A stretch of 32,413 bases of DNA, from the NCBI GenBank assembly GCA_900552475.1, contig USAC01000013.1:1-32413 (forward strand). Reading direction: 5' to 3'. Below the pieces are notes generated by a model that saw only the letters and a list, made by a program, of their open reading frames with translations, did not search any database and had not been told where the DNA came from. The DNA is from an uncultured Eubacteriales bacterium (lineage in GTDB: Bacteria > Bacillota > Clostridia > Oscillospirales > Oscillospiraceae). Below are positions 15,000-22,423 of this stretch, one piece after another; position 1 is the stretch's first letter; each line of letters starts with the position of its first letter. A program made the position numbers and the translations under genes.

Positions 15000-15765
15000 A
15001 ATCGAACAGTTTCTCTATACCTGGGCACCGCGCGAGCTCGCGGCGGGCTGGGACAACGTGGGTCTGCTCGTCGGCGACCCGGACCGCGAGGTCACGCGAA
15101 TTCTCGTCGCGCTCGACGTGACGCGGGCCGTCGCGGACGAGGCGGCGCGGCTCGGCGCGGAGCTGATCGTGGCACACCACCCGGTCATGAACGTCCGCTG
15201 GCACGAGCAGCAGATGCAGACGCTGCGCGACGATACGCGGCTCGGCGGGCTGCTGACGGCGCTGGTGCGAGGGAACCTCTCCGCCATCTGCATGCACACC
15301 AATCTCGACGCCGCGGAGGGCGGCGTGAACGACTGTCTCGCCCGAAAACTTGGCCTGCAGGACGCGGAACCGTTCAATGAGGAAAAAATCGGGCGAATCG
15401 GCACCATTTCCTGCGAAAAACCCCTTGAAGAGTTCCTACAGGATGTGGTAAAATTATTGGGCTGTCGTGGGCTGCGCTATCACAGCGGCGAAAGACCCGT
15501 CCGCCGCGTGGCGGTGGGTGGCGGCGCGTGCGGTGAATATATCCAGAGGGTCATCGACCTCGGCTGCGACACGTTCGTCACGAGCGACCTCGGCTACCAC
15601 GACTTTTTGGATACGCAGGGACTGAACCTCATCGACGCGGGCCACTTTCCCACGGAGAACGTGGTCTGTGAGGAGCTTGTGCGCCGCCTGAGCGAGGCCT
15701 TTCCCACGATTCAGATCACAAAATCGGCCGTCCACCATGACGCCGTGCAATTCTACATGAGCTAA
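14983..15765 (+). CDS. Nif3-like dinuclear metal center hexameric protein (YqfO/YbgI family)
   Basis: The 260-residue protein shows the Nif3/DUF34 pattern: IEQFLYTWAPRELAAGWDNVGLLVGD, the metal-binding AHHPV motif, MHTNLDAAEGGVND, and the C-terminal DAGHFPTE with paired metal ligands. Family members form hexameric rings with two metals per subunit; a GTP cyclohydrolase or metal-handling role has been proposed but not settled. It lacks the roughly 120-residue insertion found in B. subtilis YqfO. ATG 14983 follows AAGGAGG (14967-14973) inside the end of trmK, so the two are coupled. Confidence 0.92.
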   Translation: MAAVREIEQFLYTWAPRELAAGWDNVGLLVGDPDREVTRILVALDVTRAVADEAARLGAELIVAHHPVMNVRWHEQQMQTLRDDTRLGGLLTALVRGNLSAICMHTNLDAAEGGVNDCLARKLGLQDAEPFNEEKIGRIGTISCEKPLEEFLQDVVKLLGCRGLRYHSGERPVRRVAVGGGACGEYIQRVIDLGCDTFVTSDLGYHDFLDTQGLNLIDAGHFPTENVVCEELVRRLSEAFPTIQITKSAVHHDAVQFYMS

Positions 15766-15779
15766 GGAGAGAAGATACT

Positions 15780-16514
15780 ATGTCCGGACATTCCAAGTGG
15801 CACAATATCCAGAAAACCAAGGGTGCGGCCGATGCCAAGCGCTCCGCCGCCTTCACCAAGATCGCCAAGGAGATCATCGTCGCCGTGAAGCAGGGCGGCA
15901 GCGGCGACCCCGCGAATAACTCCCGTCTCGCGACCGTCGTGGCCAAGGCCAAGGCCGCCAACATGCCCAACGACAACATCAAGCGCACCATCGAGAAGGC
16001 GCTCGGCGCGGGCAACACCGACAACTACGAGTCCGTCACCTACGAGGGCTACGGCCCCTGCGGTGCGGCCGTCATCGTCGAGGCGCTGACCGACAACCGC
16101 CAGCGCACCGCCCCCGAGATCCGCCACTATTTCGATAAGTTCGGCAAGGGCATGGGCGCACAGGGCTGCGTCAGCTGGTCCTTCGACCGCAAGGGTGTGA
16201 TCGTCATCAACAACGAGGACGAGGAGCTCGACGAGGAGACCGTCATGATGGACGCGCTCGACGCCGGCGCCGAGGACATCGAGGCCGACGGCCCCGTCTT
16301 TGAGGTCACCACCGATCCCGACAGCTTCAACGACGTCGTCAAGGCGCTCGAGGCCAAGGGCTACACCTTTGCCAGCGCGGAGATCGAGATGGTGCCGCAG
16401 AACTACGTCACCATGTCCAGCGAGGAGGACGTGAAGAGCATGGAGAAGCTCCTCGACATGCTCGACGACAACGACGACGTCCAGAACGTGTGGCATAACT
16501 GGCAGCAGGACTAA
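15780..16514 (+). CDS. YebC/PmpR (TACO1) family protein
   Basis: The 244-residue product is a full-length YebC-family protein: MSGHSKWHNIQKTKGAADAKRSAAFTKIAKEI, ANMPNDNIKRTIEKALG, YEGYGPCGAAVIVE, and a C-terminal YVTMSSEEDVKSMEKLLDMLDDNDDVQNVWHNW. The family was named as transcriptional regulators; more recent work supports a role in translation of difficult motifs such as polyproline. ATG 15780 is 14 nt after the Nif3-like stop, with AAGGAGAG upstream. It ends at one of the strongest terminators in the window. Confidence 0.95.
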   Translation: MSGHSKWHNIQKTKGAADAKRSAAFTKIAKEIIVAVKQGGSGDPANNSRLATVVAKAKAANMPNDNIKRTIEKALGAGNTDNYESVTYEGYGPCGAAVIVEALTDNRQRTAPEIRHYFDKFGKGMGAQGCVSWSFDRKGVIVINNEDEELDEETVMMDALDAGAEDIEADGPVFEVTTDPDSFNDVVKALEAKGYTFASAEIEMVPQNYVTMSSEEDVKSMEKLLDMLDDNDDVQNVWHNWQQD

Positions 16515-16572
16515 ATTACATAAAAAGGCCGTCTCATCCAGTGGGTGAGACGGCCTTTTTATGTAATTTTTC
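16513..16572 (+). terminator. Very long terminator after the YebC gene
   Basis: A 24-bp perfect stem (16513-16536 with 16546-16569) can extend a further 2-3 pairs, with flanking A and T tracts. The stem includes the end of the coding sequence and would act in both directions. Confidence 0.9.
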
Positions 16573-16707
16573 GCTCCGAACCGCGCATTTTTGTACGCGC
16601 GGCGCACAAAAATACACTCTCTCCGCGCAGTCCGTTTTTTTCGACGTACACGCCGCCGCAAAAACGGATTGGACCTTTTAGATGCGAACTCTGCGAGACT
16701 TGGAAGT
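16571..16707 (-). repeat. Dispersed intergenic repeat, inverted copy C
   Basis: Read on the minus strand it starts with AAGTCTCGCAGAGTTCGC. Then come AATCCGTTTTTGCGGCGGCG, TGTACGTCG with an A tract, and GCGCGGAG before AGTGT, in the same order as copy B at 5681-5800. A further hairpin-prone TTTTTGTGCGCCGCGCGTAC region extends toward the terminator. It lies between the YebC terminator and the promoter of the next gene. Confidence 0.75.
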
Positions 16708-16729
16708 GACAAATGGCGGTCTGTATGAT
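16700..16729 (+). promoter_or_regulatory. Promoter of the DUF3784 gene, abutting repeat copy C
   Basis: TTGGAA (16700-16705), 18 bp, TATGAT (16724-16729). The -35 overlaps the terminal bases of the repeat, so the element may have contributed to this promoter. Confidence 0.55.
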
Positions 16730-16765
16730 AAAATAATAGACGCACAGAAGAAGGGAGGGCCGGTT

Positions 16766-17098
16766 ATGACAAAAGGAGACATCTTCTCGCTGGTGATAAC
16801 GGGGCTGCTTGCGCTCGGGATCCTTGCCGCTGCGGTTTTGCTGATATGCGGAAAGGGCGGACGGTTGCTCGCGGGCTACAACACCATGACGCCCGAGGAA
16901 CGCGCGGCCTTTGACGAGCGGGCGCTCTGCCGCTTCTGGGGCAAGATTTTGCTGCCGATGGGCGCGTTTTTGCCCATGGCGGCGGTCGGCGGGATCTATG
17001 ACAAAGTCTGGCCGGCACTCGCCTATCTCGCGCTCGTGCTGGGTCTGGTCGCCTTTGCCATAATCTACAGCAACACGGGAAAGCGGTTCAGGAAATAA
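16766..17098 (+). CDS. DUF3784-like small membrane protein
   Basis: The 110-residue product has three predicted membrane helices: about residues 7-27, 63-80 and 84-102. The motif GKGGRLLAGYNTMTPEERAAFDERALCR sits between the first two. A GxGxxLIAGYNTM-S/T-xEE pattern is characteristic of DUF3784 proteins, which are common in Firmicutes and of unknown function. ATG 16766 has AAGGGAGGG upstream. It is a lone gene between the repeat and a bidirectional terminator. Confidence 0.8.
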   Translation: MTKGDIFSLVITGLLALGILAAAVLLICGKGGRLLAGYNTMTPEERAAFDERALCRFWGKILLPMGAFLPMAAVGGIYDKVWPALAYLALVLGLVAFAIIYSNTGKRFRK

Positions 17099-17129
17099 GG
17101 AAAATCTCCGGCGTTGCCGGAGATTTTCC
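17099..17129. terminator. Bidirectional terminator between convergent small membrane-protein genes
   Basis: A 14-bp stem (17099-17112 with 17116-17129) has a 3-nt loop. It begins right after the DUF3784 stop and ends at the stop codon of the minus-strand gene (17130). Confidence 0.85.
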
Positions 17130-17435
17130 TTATTTCTTCGATTTTTTGTTCAGCTGGCTGGGATTCAGGGGCTTTTGACCCGCGATGGCGCGGTAGTGGT
17201 TGACCTTGTCTAGGCGTTTTTGCTGCTTTTTCGCTTTTTCCTTCTCCTTGGCGCGCTTCTGCGCGGCCTCCTGATCGAGCTTTTTCTTGGCCAAATACTC
17301 ACTCTTTTCGTCATTTTTCTCGAGATCCTTGTACTTTTCCGGGTGACGTGCCCAGTCGATGCGGAAGACAGTCAGCGCGACGAGCAAAATCACGCCGACG
17401 GCGACAATGGCGTAAACGAGAATGTTCCAGATCAT
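17130..17435 (-). CDS. Small membrane-anchored basic coiled-coil protein, unknown function
   Basis: The 101-residue product has one N-terminal membrane helix (about 4-24, ILVYAIVAVGVILLVALTVF). A Lys/Glu/Gln-rich stretch (about 40-76) follows, likely to form a helix or coiled coil, then a basic tail with HYRAIAGQKPLNPSQL. No family was recognised. The start at 17435 is supported by AAGGGGG about 10 nt upstream and by a clear promoter. It is monocistronic and convergent with the DUF3784 gene. Confidence 0.75.
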   Translation of the reverse strand: MIWNILVYAIVAVGVILLVALTVFRIDWARHPEKYKDLEKNDEKSEYLAKKKLDQEAAQKRAKEKEKAKKQQKRLDKVNHYRAIAGQKPLNPSQLNKKSKK

Positions 17436-17466
17436 GAATCGCGAGCCCCCTTACCTGATTTTCTCC

Positions 17467-17495
17467 AGTATACAGGAAAACGCGGGCGTTTGCAA
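17467..17495 (-). promoter_or_regulatory. Promoter of the minus-strand coiled-coil gene
   Basis: On the minus strand TTGCAA (17490-17495), 17 bp, TATACT (17467-17472). Confidence 0.8.
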
Positions 17496-17538
17496 GCGCG
17501 TCGCGGCGAAAAGAGGGGAGGGGGCGGCGGAAAAACGG

Positions 17539-17567
17539 TTGAGTTTTGCCGCATCCGCGTGTATAAT
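17539..17567 (+). promoter_or_regulatory. Promoter of the phosphate acyltransferase gene
   Basis: TTGAGT (17539-17544), 17 bp, TATAAT (17562-17567). Confidence 0.8.
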
Positions 17568-17632
17568 ATCCAATTGTTTGTACGGCGCGTTTTGCGCCGC
17601 CGAGATTCTTGATACCACGGAGGAACACCGTT

Positions 17633-18538
17633 TTGATTACGAGCTTTCAGGAACTGGAGAGGCATGTGCTCTCGCACGGCCTGCGCGGACGCATCGCGCT
17701 CGCCAACGCGCAGGATGAACCGGCGCTGGCGGCTCTCGTGCGCGCGCAGCGCGCCGGGGCGGCGGAGGGTACGCTTATCGGCCCGGCCGACGAGATCGCG
17801 CGGCTCCTGCGCAGAATGGGCGAGCAGGTGTCGGACTATGAGATCGTGCCGTTTACCGGCACGGAGCTGGACGCGGCGAAGCTGGCCGTGCGCACTGTGC
17901 GCGAGGGGCGCGCGGACATGCTGATGAAGGGGCTGCTGCACACGGCGGACTTCGCACGCGCGATTTTAAATCGCGAGACGGGTCTGATGCCGCAGACCGG
18001 GCGGCGGCTGCTGAGCCAGTGCGGCTTTTTCCAGTACGACGGGCGGATCGTTCTGATCACCGACGCGGCGATCAACATTAACCCCGATGTCGAGACGCAG
18101 ATCGGGATCGTCGAGAACACGCTGCCTGTGGCGCACGCGCTGGGGATCGAGACGCCGAAGGTGGCGGTTTTGTCCGCGGTCGAAACCGTGTCGGAGAAGA
18201 TGCCCTCGACCGTGACGGCGCGCGAGGTGGCGCGGCGCGGGATTCCGGGCTGCGTCGTCTCCGGGCCGCTCGCGATCGACAGCGCGCTCTCGCGCGAGTC
18301 CGCCCGCCACAAGACGATCAGCGACCCCGTGGCCGGGCAGGCGGATCTGCTGCTCGTGCCGTATGTCGAGATGGGGGACATCATGTATAAGACCTGCAGC
18401 TGCATCGCGGGGCATACGATGGCCAGCACGATCTGCGGCGCGGCCTGCCCGATCATCATCAACAGCCGCAGCGACTCGGACGATACGAAGTACTATTCGA
18501 TTCTCATCGCCGCCATGATGAGCGGCAGCGCTTCGTAG
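17633..18538 (+). CDS. ptb: Phosphate butyryltransferase/acetyltransferase family enzyme
   Basis: The 301-residue protein belongs to the phosphate acetyl/butaryltransferase family, which swaps CoA for phosphate on short acyl-CoAs. It shows DMLMKGLLHTADFARAIL, ITDAAININPD, VAVLSAVETVSEKMPST and VSGPLAIDSALS, close to Ptb of butyrate producers; length also fits Ptb. The start is taken as TTG 17633 because GGAGGA (17619-17624) lies 8 nt upstream and no ATG is nearby. Butyrate kinase (buk) is usually next to ptb, but here the gene stands alone with its own promoter and terminator. The partner kinase must be elsewhere, or the enzyme uses another acyl-CoA. Confidence 0.85.
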   Translation: MITSFQELERHVLSHGLRGRIALANAQDEPALAALVRAQRAGAAEGTLIGPADEIARLLRRMGEQVSDYEIVPFTGTELDAAKLAVRTVREGRADMLMKGLLHTADFARAILNRETGLMPQTGRRLLSQCGFFQYDGRIVLITDAAININPDVETQIGIVENTLPVAHALGIETPKVAVLSAVETVSEKMPSTVTAREVARRGIPGCVVSGPLAIDSALSRESARHKTISDPVAGQADLLLVPYVEMGDIMYKTCSCIAGHTMASTICGAACPIIINSRSDSDDTKYYSILIAAMMSGSAS

Positions 18539-18554
18539 CACATGGCTTTCTTTG

Positions 18555-18592
18555 CGGGCGCGCAGAGTTTTCTGCGCGCCCGTGTTTTTTTT
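18555..18592 (+). terminator. Terminator after ptb
   Basis: A 12-bp GC-rich stem (18555-18566 with 18571-18582) with a 4-nt loop is followed by eight T (18585-18592). Confidence 0.92.
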
Positions 18593-18612
18593 GCGCCGCC
18601 GCATGCGCTGAT

Positions 18613-18641
18613 TTGACACAAAGCAAAATTTCTGCTACGAT
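18613..18641 (+). promoter_or_regulatory. Strong promoter of the structured leader upstream of the recombinase
   Basis: A perfect TTGACA (18613-18618), a 17-bp spacer and TACGAT (18636-18641) with an extended TGC. Transcription would start near 18648, about 210 nt before the recombinase ATG. Confidence 0.82.
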
Positions 18642-18674
18642 GCCCGTAGCGTTGAAAAGAGAAGGAGGACTTCC

Positions 18675-18731
18675 GTGAGGATTGTGTCAACTGAACAAAA
18701 TAAAAATTTTGTTCAGTTGGAGGTAGGCTGA
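18675..18731 (+). CDS. Possible 18-residue leader peptide
   Basis: A GTG at 18675 has a near-perfect AAGGAGGA (18662-18669) 5 nt upstream and opens an 18-codon frame, MRIVSTEQNKNFVQLEVG, ending at TGA 18729. The ribosome site is one of the best in the window, yet the frame is tiny. Codons 5-15 form a perfect palindrome, so translation would disrupt a hairpin. It may be a regulatory leader peptide, the start of a decayed gene, or chance. No family was recognised. Confidence 0.45.
   Translation: MRIVSTEQNKNFVQLEVG
18688..18719. promoter_or_regulatory. Perfect 14-bp palindrome with a 4-nt loop
   Basis: CAACTGAACAAAAT (18688-18701), AAAA, ATTTTGTTCAGTTG (18706-18719). It is AT-rich in a GC-rich region, lies inside the leader ORF, and has no T tract after it. 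It could be an RNA hairpin, a repressor operator or a recombinase-type site with inverted arms. Confidence 0.7.
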
Positions 18732-18742
18732 CAGAGGGTATT

Positions 18743-18783
18743 CCCCGGAAAACGGCGTTTTTGGCCGGTTTGACCTTCCGGGG
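18743..18783 (+). ncRNA. Second stem of a candidate structured leader RNA
   Basis: CCCCGGAA (18743-18750) pairs with TTCCGGGG (18776-18783). The interior (AACGGC with GCCGGTT) can form a second imperfect stem. With the palindrome upstream, a transcript from 18648 to about 18820 (T-rich stretch 18815-18824) would be well structured. It does not match a riboswitch or RNA family I recognise. Confidence 0.4.
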
Positions 18784-18860
18784 CCGCTTGGCGCGGATGG
18801 CCGCCGCACACCTGTTTTTTATTTAATTGTCTGCTCAACACATCCCCGCGAAAAAATACA

Positions 18861-19907
18861 ATGGATTACCGAAAAGATTCTCCGCAGATCCTGCTCGATT
18901 TTCTCTCGTACCACGAGACGATCAAGGCGCACTCGCAGCGCACGGTCGATGAATACTATCTGGATCTGCGCAATTTCTTCCGCTATATGAAGCGCGCCCG
19001 AAATGCCGAGCTCCACGAGCTTCCGCTCGATCAGATCGACATCCGCGACGTCGATCTCGCGTTCGTCAGCTCGATCCGCCTGACGGACATCTACGACTAT
19101 CTGTCGTACCTGAGCCGCGACCGGCTGCAGCACCAGAATAGTGAAATTTCTAACAAAGGGCTGAGCCCGGCTTCCCGTGCGCGCAAGCTCGCGACCATCC
19201 GCTCGTTTTTCAATTATCTGTGCAATAAGCGGCACCTGCTGGAGGAAAATCCCTGCAAGGATGTCGACCCGCCGAAGCTGATGAAGACGCTGCCGCGCTA
19301 TCTGACGCTCGATGAGAGCATTTCCCTGCTCGATTCCGTCGACGGCGAGAACCGCGAGCGCGACTACTGCATCCTGACGCTGTTTCTCAACTGCGGGCTG
19401 CGGATTTCGGAGCTGATCGGCCTGAACCTCAACGACATGCAGGGCGACGCGCTGCGCATCCTCGGCAAGGGCAATAAGGTGCGCATCGTCTACCTCAATC
19501 AGGCCTGCAAGGACGCGCTCGGGCAGTATCTCGCCGTGCGGCGGCCGATCAGCGGCCGCGACCGCGAGGCGCTCTTCCTCTCGCGCAACAATCGGCGCAT
19601 CAGCCGCTCGACGGTGAACCTGCTGGTCAAGAAACACCTGAGTGCCGCGGGACTGGACAGCACGCGCTACTCGAGCCACAAGCTGCGCCACACGGCGGCG
19701 ACGCTCATGCTGCAAAACGGCGTGGACGTGAAGGCCGTGCAGGAGGTTCTCGGGCACGAGCACCTCAATACAACGGAAATTTACACGCACATCGACAACG
19801 AAGCCCTCCGTGTGGCCGCAAAGGCAAACCCCTTGTCACGCGTTAAAATCAAAGGAAAAATCAAGGAAGAGCCCGATAAAAATCATGAAAAGGACGAGGA
19901 GACCTGA
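18861..19907 (+). CDS. XerC/XerD-like tyrosine recombinase
   Basis: The 348-residue protein has an N-terminal SAM-like core-binding domain (about 8-130) and a C-terminal catalytic domain with all six residues: Arg181 (NCGLRISEL), Lys203 (LGKGNK), His273 and Arg276 (HKLRHT), His299 (LGHEHL) and nucleophile Tyr308 (TTEIYTH). Xer proteins resolve chromosome dimers at dif. It is about 50 residues longer than classical XerC/D, with an insert near 84-104 and a charged C-terminal tail after 330. ATG 18861 has no ribosome site, and no better in-frame start was found. It could be the chromosomal Xer or a related integrase; no phage genes are adjacent. Confidence 0.88.
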   Translation: MDYRKDSPQILLDFLSYHETIKAHSQRTVDEYYLDLRNFFRYMKRARNAELHELPLDQIDIRDVDLAFVSSIRLTDIYDYLSYLSRDRLQHQNSEISNKGLSPASRARKLATIRSFFNYLCNKRHLLEENPCKDVDPPKLMKTLPRYLTLDESISLLDSVDGENRERDYCILTLFLNCGLRISELIGLNLNDMQGDALRILGKGNKVRIVYLNQACKDALGQYLAVRRPISGRDREALFLSRNNRRISRSTVNLLVKKHLSAAGLDSTRYSSHKLRHTAATLMLQNGVDVKAVQEVLGHEHLNTTEIYTHIDNEALRVAAKANPLSRVKIKGKIKEEPDKNHEKDEET

Positions 19908-19979
19908 GCTTCCCCGCCCTTTTCACTGTCCGGGAGAAAATATTGCCCGCGCGGCGGCACTTTTTCTCCGCCGGATTGA

Positions 19980-20008
19980 TTGACTTTTTCTGTCAGATGC
20001 GATACTCT
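19980..20008 (+). promoter_or_regulatory. Probable promoter of the transketolase genes
   Basis: TTGACT (19980-19985), 17 bp, TACTCT (20003-20008). A better-looking TATAAT at 20019-20024 overlaps the ribosome-site region, so it would leave no leader. Confidence 0.5.
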
Positions 20009-20037
20009 AATAGTAACTTATAATATGGAGGTTTCCC

Positions 20038-20847
20038 ATGAATACGGCAGAACTTTCCAGCGTATGCAAAGCCGTCCGCAGAGATATCATCAACATGACC
20101 GCCAATGCAGGCAGCGGCCATCCCGGTGGTTCCCTCTCCGCGGTGGAGCTGATGGTGAGCGTGTTTTTTAACCACATGCGCATTGATCCCCAGAACCCCA
20201 AGATGCCGGAGCGCGACCGCTTCGTGCTGAGCAAGGGCCACGCGGCCCCGTGCTACTACGCGGTGCTGGCCGAGCGCGGCTTCATCAGCCGCGGTGAGTT
20301 CCAGAACTTCCGCCAGCTGCACAGCATCCTGCAGGGCCACCCCGACTGCAAGAAGGTCCCCGGCGTGGACGCGTCTACCGGCTCGCTCGGTCAGGGCTGC
20401 TCCATCGCGGTGGGCATGGCGCTCGGCGCGAAGGTGCAGAAGCAGGATGTCAACGTCTATACCATCCTCGGCGACGGCGAGTGTCAGGAGGGCCAGATCT
20501 GGGAGGCGCTGATGTCTGCCGCCCACTATAAGCTGGACAATCTGACCGTCATCATCGACAACAACGGTCTGCAGATCGACGGCAGCAACAACGAGGTCAT
20601 GAGTCTCGGCGATCTGGCGGCGAAGGTGCGCGCCTTCGGCTTCGAGGTGTTCGAGCTGGACGGCCACGACCTCGAAGCCATCGAGGCGGCGCTGAGCGCC
20701 AGAACCGCCCCCGGCGTGCCGAAGTGCATCCTCGCCCACACCGTCAAGGGCAAGGGCGTCTCCTTCATGGAGAACCAGGTAGGCTGGCACGGCAAGGCAC
20801 CCAACGAGGAGCAGCGCCAGCAGGCTTTGAAGGAATTGGAGGACTGA
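20038..20847 (+). CDS. tkt: Transketolase, N-terminal (thiamine diphosphate-binding) subunit
   Basis: Transketolase moves two-carbon units between sugar phosphates in the pentose phosphate pathway. This 269-residue subunit carries the ThDP-binding half: ANAGSGHPGGSLSAVELM, RDRFVLSKGHAAPCYYAVL, STGSLGQGCSIAVGMALG and the ThDP motif GDGECQEGQIWEALM ending in N. ATG 20038 follows GGAGGT. The pyrimidine-binding half is a separate gene starting 4 nt downstream, the split arrangement common in Clostridia and archaea. Both halves are needed for activity. Confidence 0.95.
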   Translation: MNTAELSSVCKAVRRDIINMTANAGSGHPGGSLSAVELMVSVFFNHMRIDPQNPKMPERDRFVLSKGHAAPCYYAVLAERGFISRGEFQNFRQLHSILQGHPDCKKVPGVDASTGSLGQGCSIAVGMALGAKVQKQDVNVYTILGDGECQEGQIWEALMSAAHYKLDNLTVIIDNNGLQIDGSNNEVMSLGDLAAKVRAFGFEVFELDGHDLEAIEAALSARTAPGVPKCILAHTVKGKGVSFMENQVGWHGKAPNEEQRQQALKELED

Positions 20848-20851
20848 GACT

Positions 20852-21778
20852 ATGAGTGAGAAAATTGCAACCCGTGAAGCCTACGGCAAGGCCCTCGTCG
20901 AGCTGGGCGCCGTCAACGATAAGGTCGTGGTGCTCGACGCCGACCTCGCCGGCGCGACGATGACGAAGCATTTCAAGGCCGCCTATCCCGAGCGGTTCTT
21001 CGACTGCGGCATCGCCGAGGCGAACATGATGAATATCGGCGCGGGCCTGTCCACGATGGGTCTTGTCCCCTTCTGCTCCACGTTCGCGATGTTCGGCGCG
21101 GGCCGCGCCTATGAGCAGATCCGCAACTCCATCGCCTATCCGAAGTTCAACGTCAAGATCTGCTGCAGCCACGCGGGCGTCTCCGTCGGCGAGGACGGCG
21201 GCAGCCACCAGGCGATCGAGGACATCGGCCTGATGCGCCTTGTCCCCGGCATGACCGTGATCGTCCCGGCCGACGCCAAGGAGGCCCGCAAGGCCACCTT
21301 CGCGCTCGCCGGGTTCCAGGGTCCCGCCTACATGCGCCTTGCGCGTCTGGCAACGCCCGTCTTCGAGGAGGACTACCCCTTCGAGATCGGCAAGGCCAAC
21401 GTCCTGCGCGAGGGCAAGGACGCGGCGGTGTTCGCCTGCGGCCTGATGGTCAATGAGACGCTCGAGGCCGCGAAGCTCCTCGCCGCCGAGGGCATCGAGA
21501 TCTCCGTCATCAACGTCCACACGATCAAGCCCATCGACGCCGAGTGCGTCAAGGCCTACGCCGAAAAGTGCGGCAACATCGTCACCGTCGAGGAGCACAG
21601 CGTCATCGGCGGTCTGGGCGACGCCGTGGCCGACGTGCTGATGGGTCATGTCGCCTGCAAGTTCCGCAAGATCGGTGTAAACGATCAGTTCGGCCAGTCC
21701 GGCAAGGCCGCGGACGTCCTGCGCGAGTACGGCCTGACCGCCGACCAGATCGCCGAGAAGATCAAGCAGACGCTCTGA
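20852..21778 (+). CDS. tkt: Transketolase, C-terminal subunit
   Basis: The 308-residue product is the other half of the split enzyme: a pyrimidine-binding domain (VVVLDADLAGATMT, FDCGIAEANMMNIGAGLSTMG with the catalytic Glu, SHAGVSVGEDGGSHQAIEDIGLMR) and a C-terminal domain (INVHTIKPIDAECV, VEEHSVIGGLGDAVAD). ATG 20852 uses GGAGG within the end of the upstream gene, so the subunits are translated in step. No terminator was seen after it. A decayed gene with its own ribosome site follows within 20 nt, suggesting that gene was once part of this operon. Confidence 0.95.
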   Translation: MSEKIATREAYGKALVELGAVNDKVVVLDADLAGATMTKHFKAAYPERFFDCGIAEANMMNIGAGLSTMGLVPFCSTFAMFGAGRAYEQIRNSIAYPKFNVKICCSHAGVSVGEDGGSHQAIEDIGLMRLVPGMTVIVPADAKEARKATFALAGFQGPAYMRLARLATPVFEEDYPFEIGKANVLREGKDAAVFACGLMVNETLEAAKLLAAEGIEISVINVHTIKPIDAECVKAYAEKCGNIVTVEEHSVIGGLGDAVADVLMGHVACKFRKIGVNDQFGQSGKAADVLREYGLTADQIAEKIKQTL

Positions 21779-21809
21779 ACAATCCGCCTGCCGCGCAGGA
21801 GGACAGGCT

Positions 21810-22353
21810 AGGAAGCAGTATATCATCGACGCTTTCACCGACCGGGTCTTTTCAGGAAATCCCGCGGCGATCTGTGTGCTCGACCGCCCCTACAGCGATG
21901 AAATGCTCCAGCGCATCGCGCGGGAGAACAACCTCTCCGAGACGGCCTATCTGCGAAAAACCGGCGAGAGCTGGCACCTGCGCTGGTTCACGCTGAACGG
22001 TGAGATTTGATCTCTGCGGCCACGCGACCATGGCGGCGGCCTATGCCGTGATGGAGCTGATCGAGCCCGGAGAGACACAGGTGCGCTTTGACACGCTGAG
22101 CGGCCGCCTGACGGTCGACAAAACGCCGGACGGTCTGTATGCAATGGACTTCCCTGCCTATGCGCTCTCCCCTGTCCCCGTGACGGACGCGATGGAGCAG
22201 GCCATCGATGCGCGGCCCATCGCGGCCTATATGGGGCGCGACCTGCTGTGCGTGATGGAAAACGAGGCGCTTGTGCGCACGGCGCAGCCCGATCTGGCGA
22301 AGGTCGCGCTCTTCTCCGTCGGCGCAATTTTCCTGCCTCCGGACGCGAAGTAA
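21810..22353 (+). pseudogene. PhzF-family isomerase/epimerase pseudogene
   Basis: Translation gives KQYIIDAFTDRVFSGNPAA, then LSETAYL and RWFTLNGEI in one frame. FDLCGHATMAAAYAVMEL and further PhzF sequence follow in another. Removing one T from the TTT at about 21997-22006 restores EIDLCGHAT, so this is a single-base frameshift with an immediate TGA. The start is also lost: AGG sits at 21810, exactly 7 nt after AGGAGG (21797-21802), where ATG is expected. The C-terminal third, with the family's PEDPVTGSAH-type motif, is missing, and the frame ends at 22353 before a terminator. An ATG-less first half makes a functional product unlikely. Confidence 0.9.
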
Positions 22354-22356
22354 CTA

Positions 22357-22393
22357 AAAAAAGCTCGCCATGCACTGCATGGCGAGCTTTTTT
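22357..22393. terminator. Bidirectional terminator between the PhzF pseudogene and the sortase gene
   Basis: A 16-bp stem (22357-22372 with 22378-22393) is flanked by A6 and T6 tracts. It serves the transketolase/PhzF transcript on plus and lies 31 nt past the sortase stop on minus. Confidence 0.9.
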
Positions 22394-22423
22394 ATTATAT
22401 TTTTGCGGTGATGCGGTTTCGGC

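Noticed and set aside
18688..18719. The AT-rich palindrome as an intrinsic terminator or SOS box
   Set aside because: No T tract follows it, and the GAAC and GTTC halves are far too widely spaced for a LexA site.
20019..20024. Perfect TATAAT before the transketolase ATG as the promoter -10
   Set aside because: Its transcript would start on or after the GGAGGT ribosome site (20027-20032) needed for ATG 20038. The upstream TTGACT-N17-TACTCT fits better.
22003..22008. In-frame TGA in the PhzF gene as a selenocysteine codon, given selD nearby
   Set aside because: Reading through TGA in the same frame gives unrelated sequence. The family match resumes only in another frame, so this is a frameshift and not recoding.
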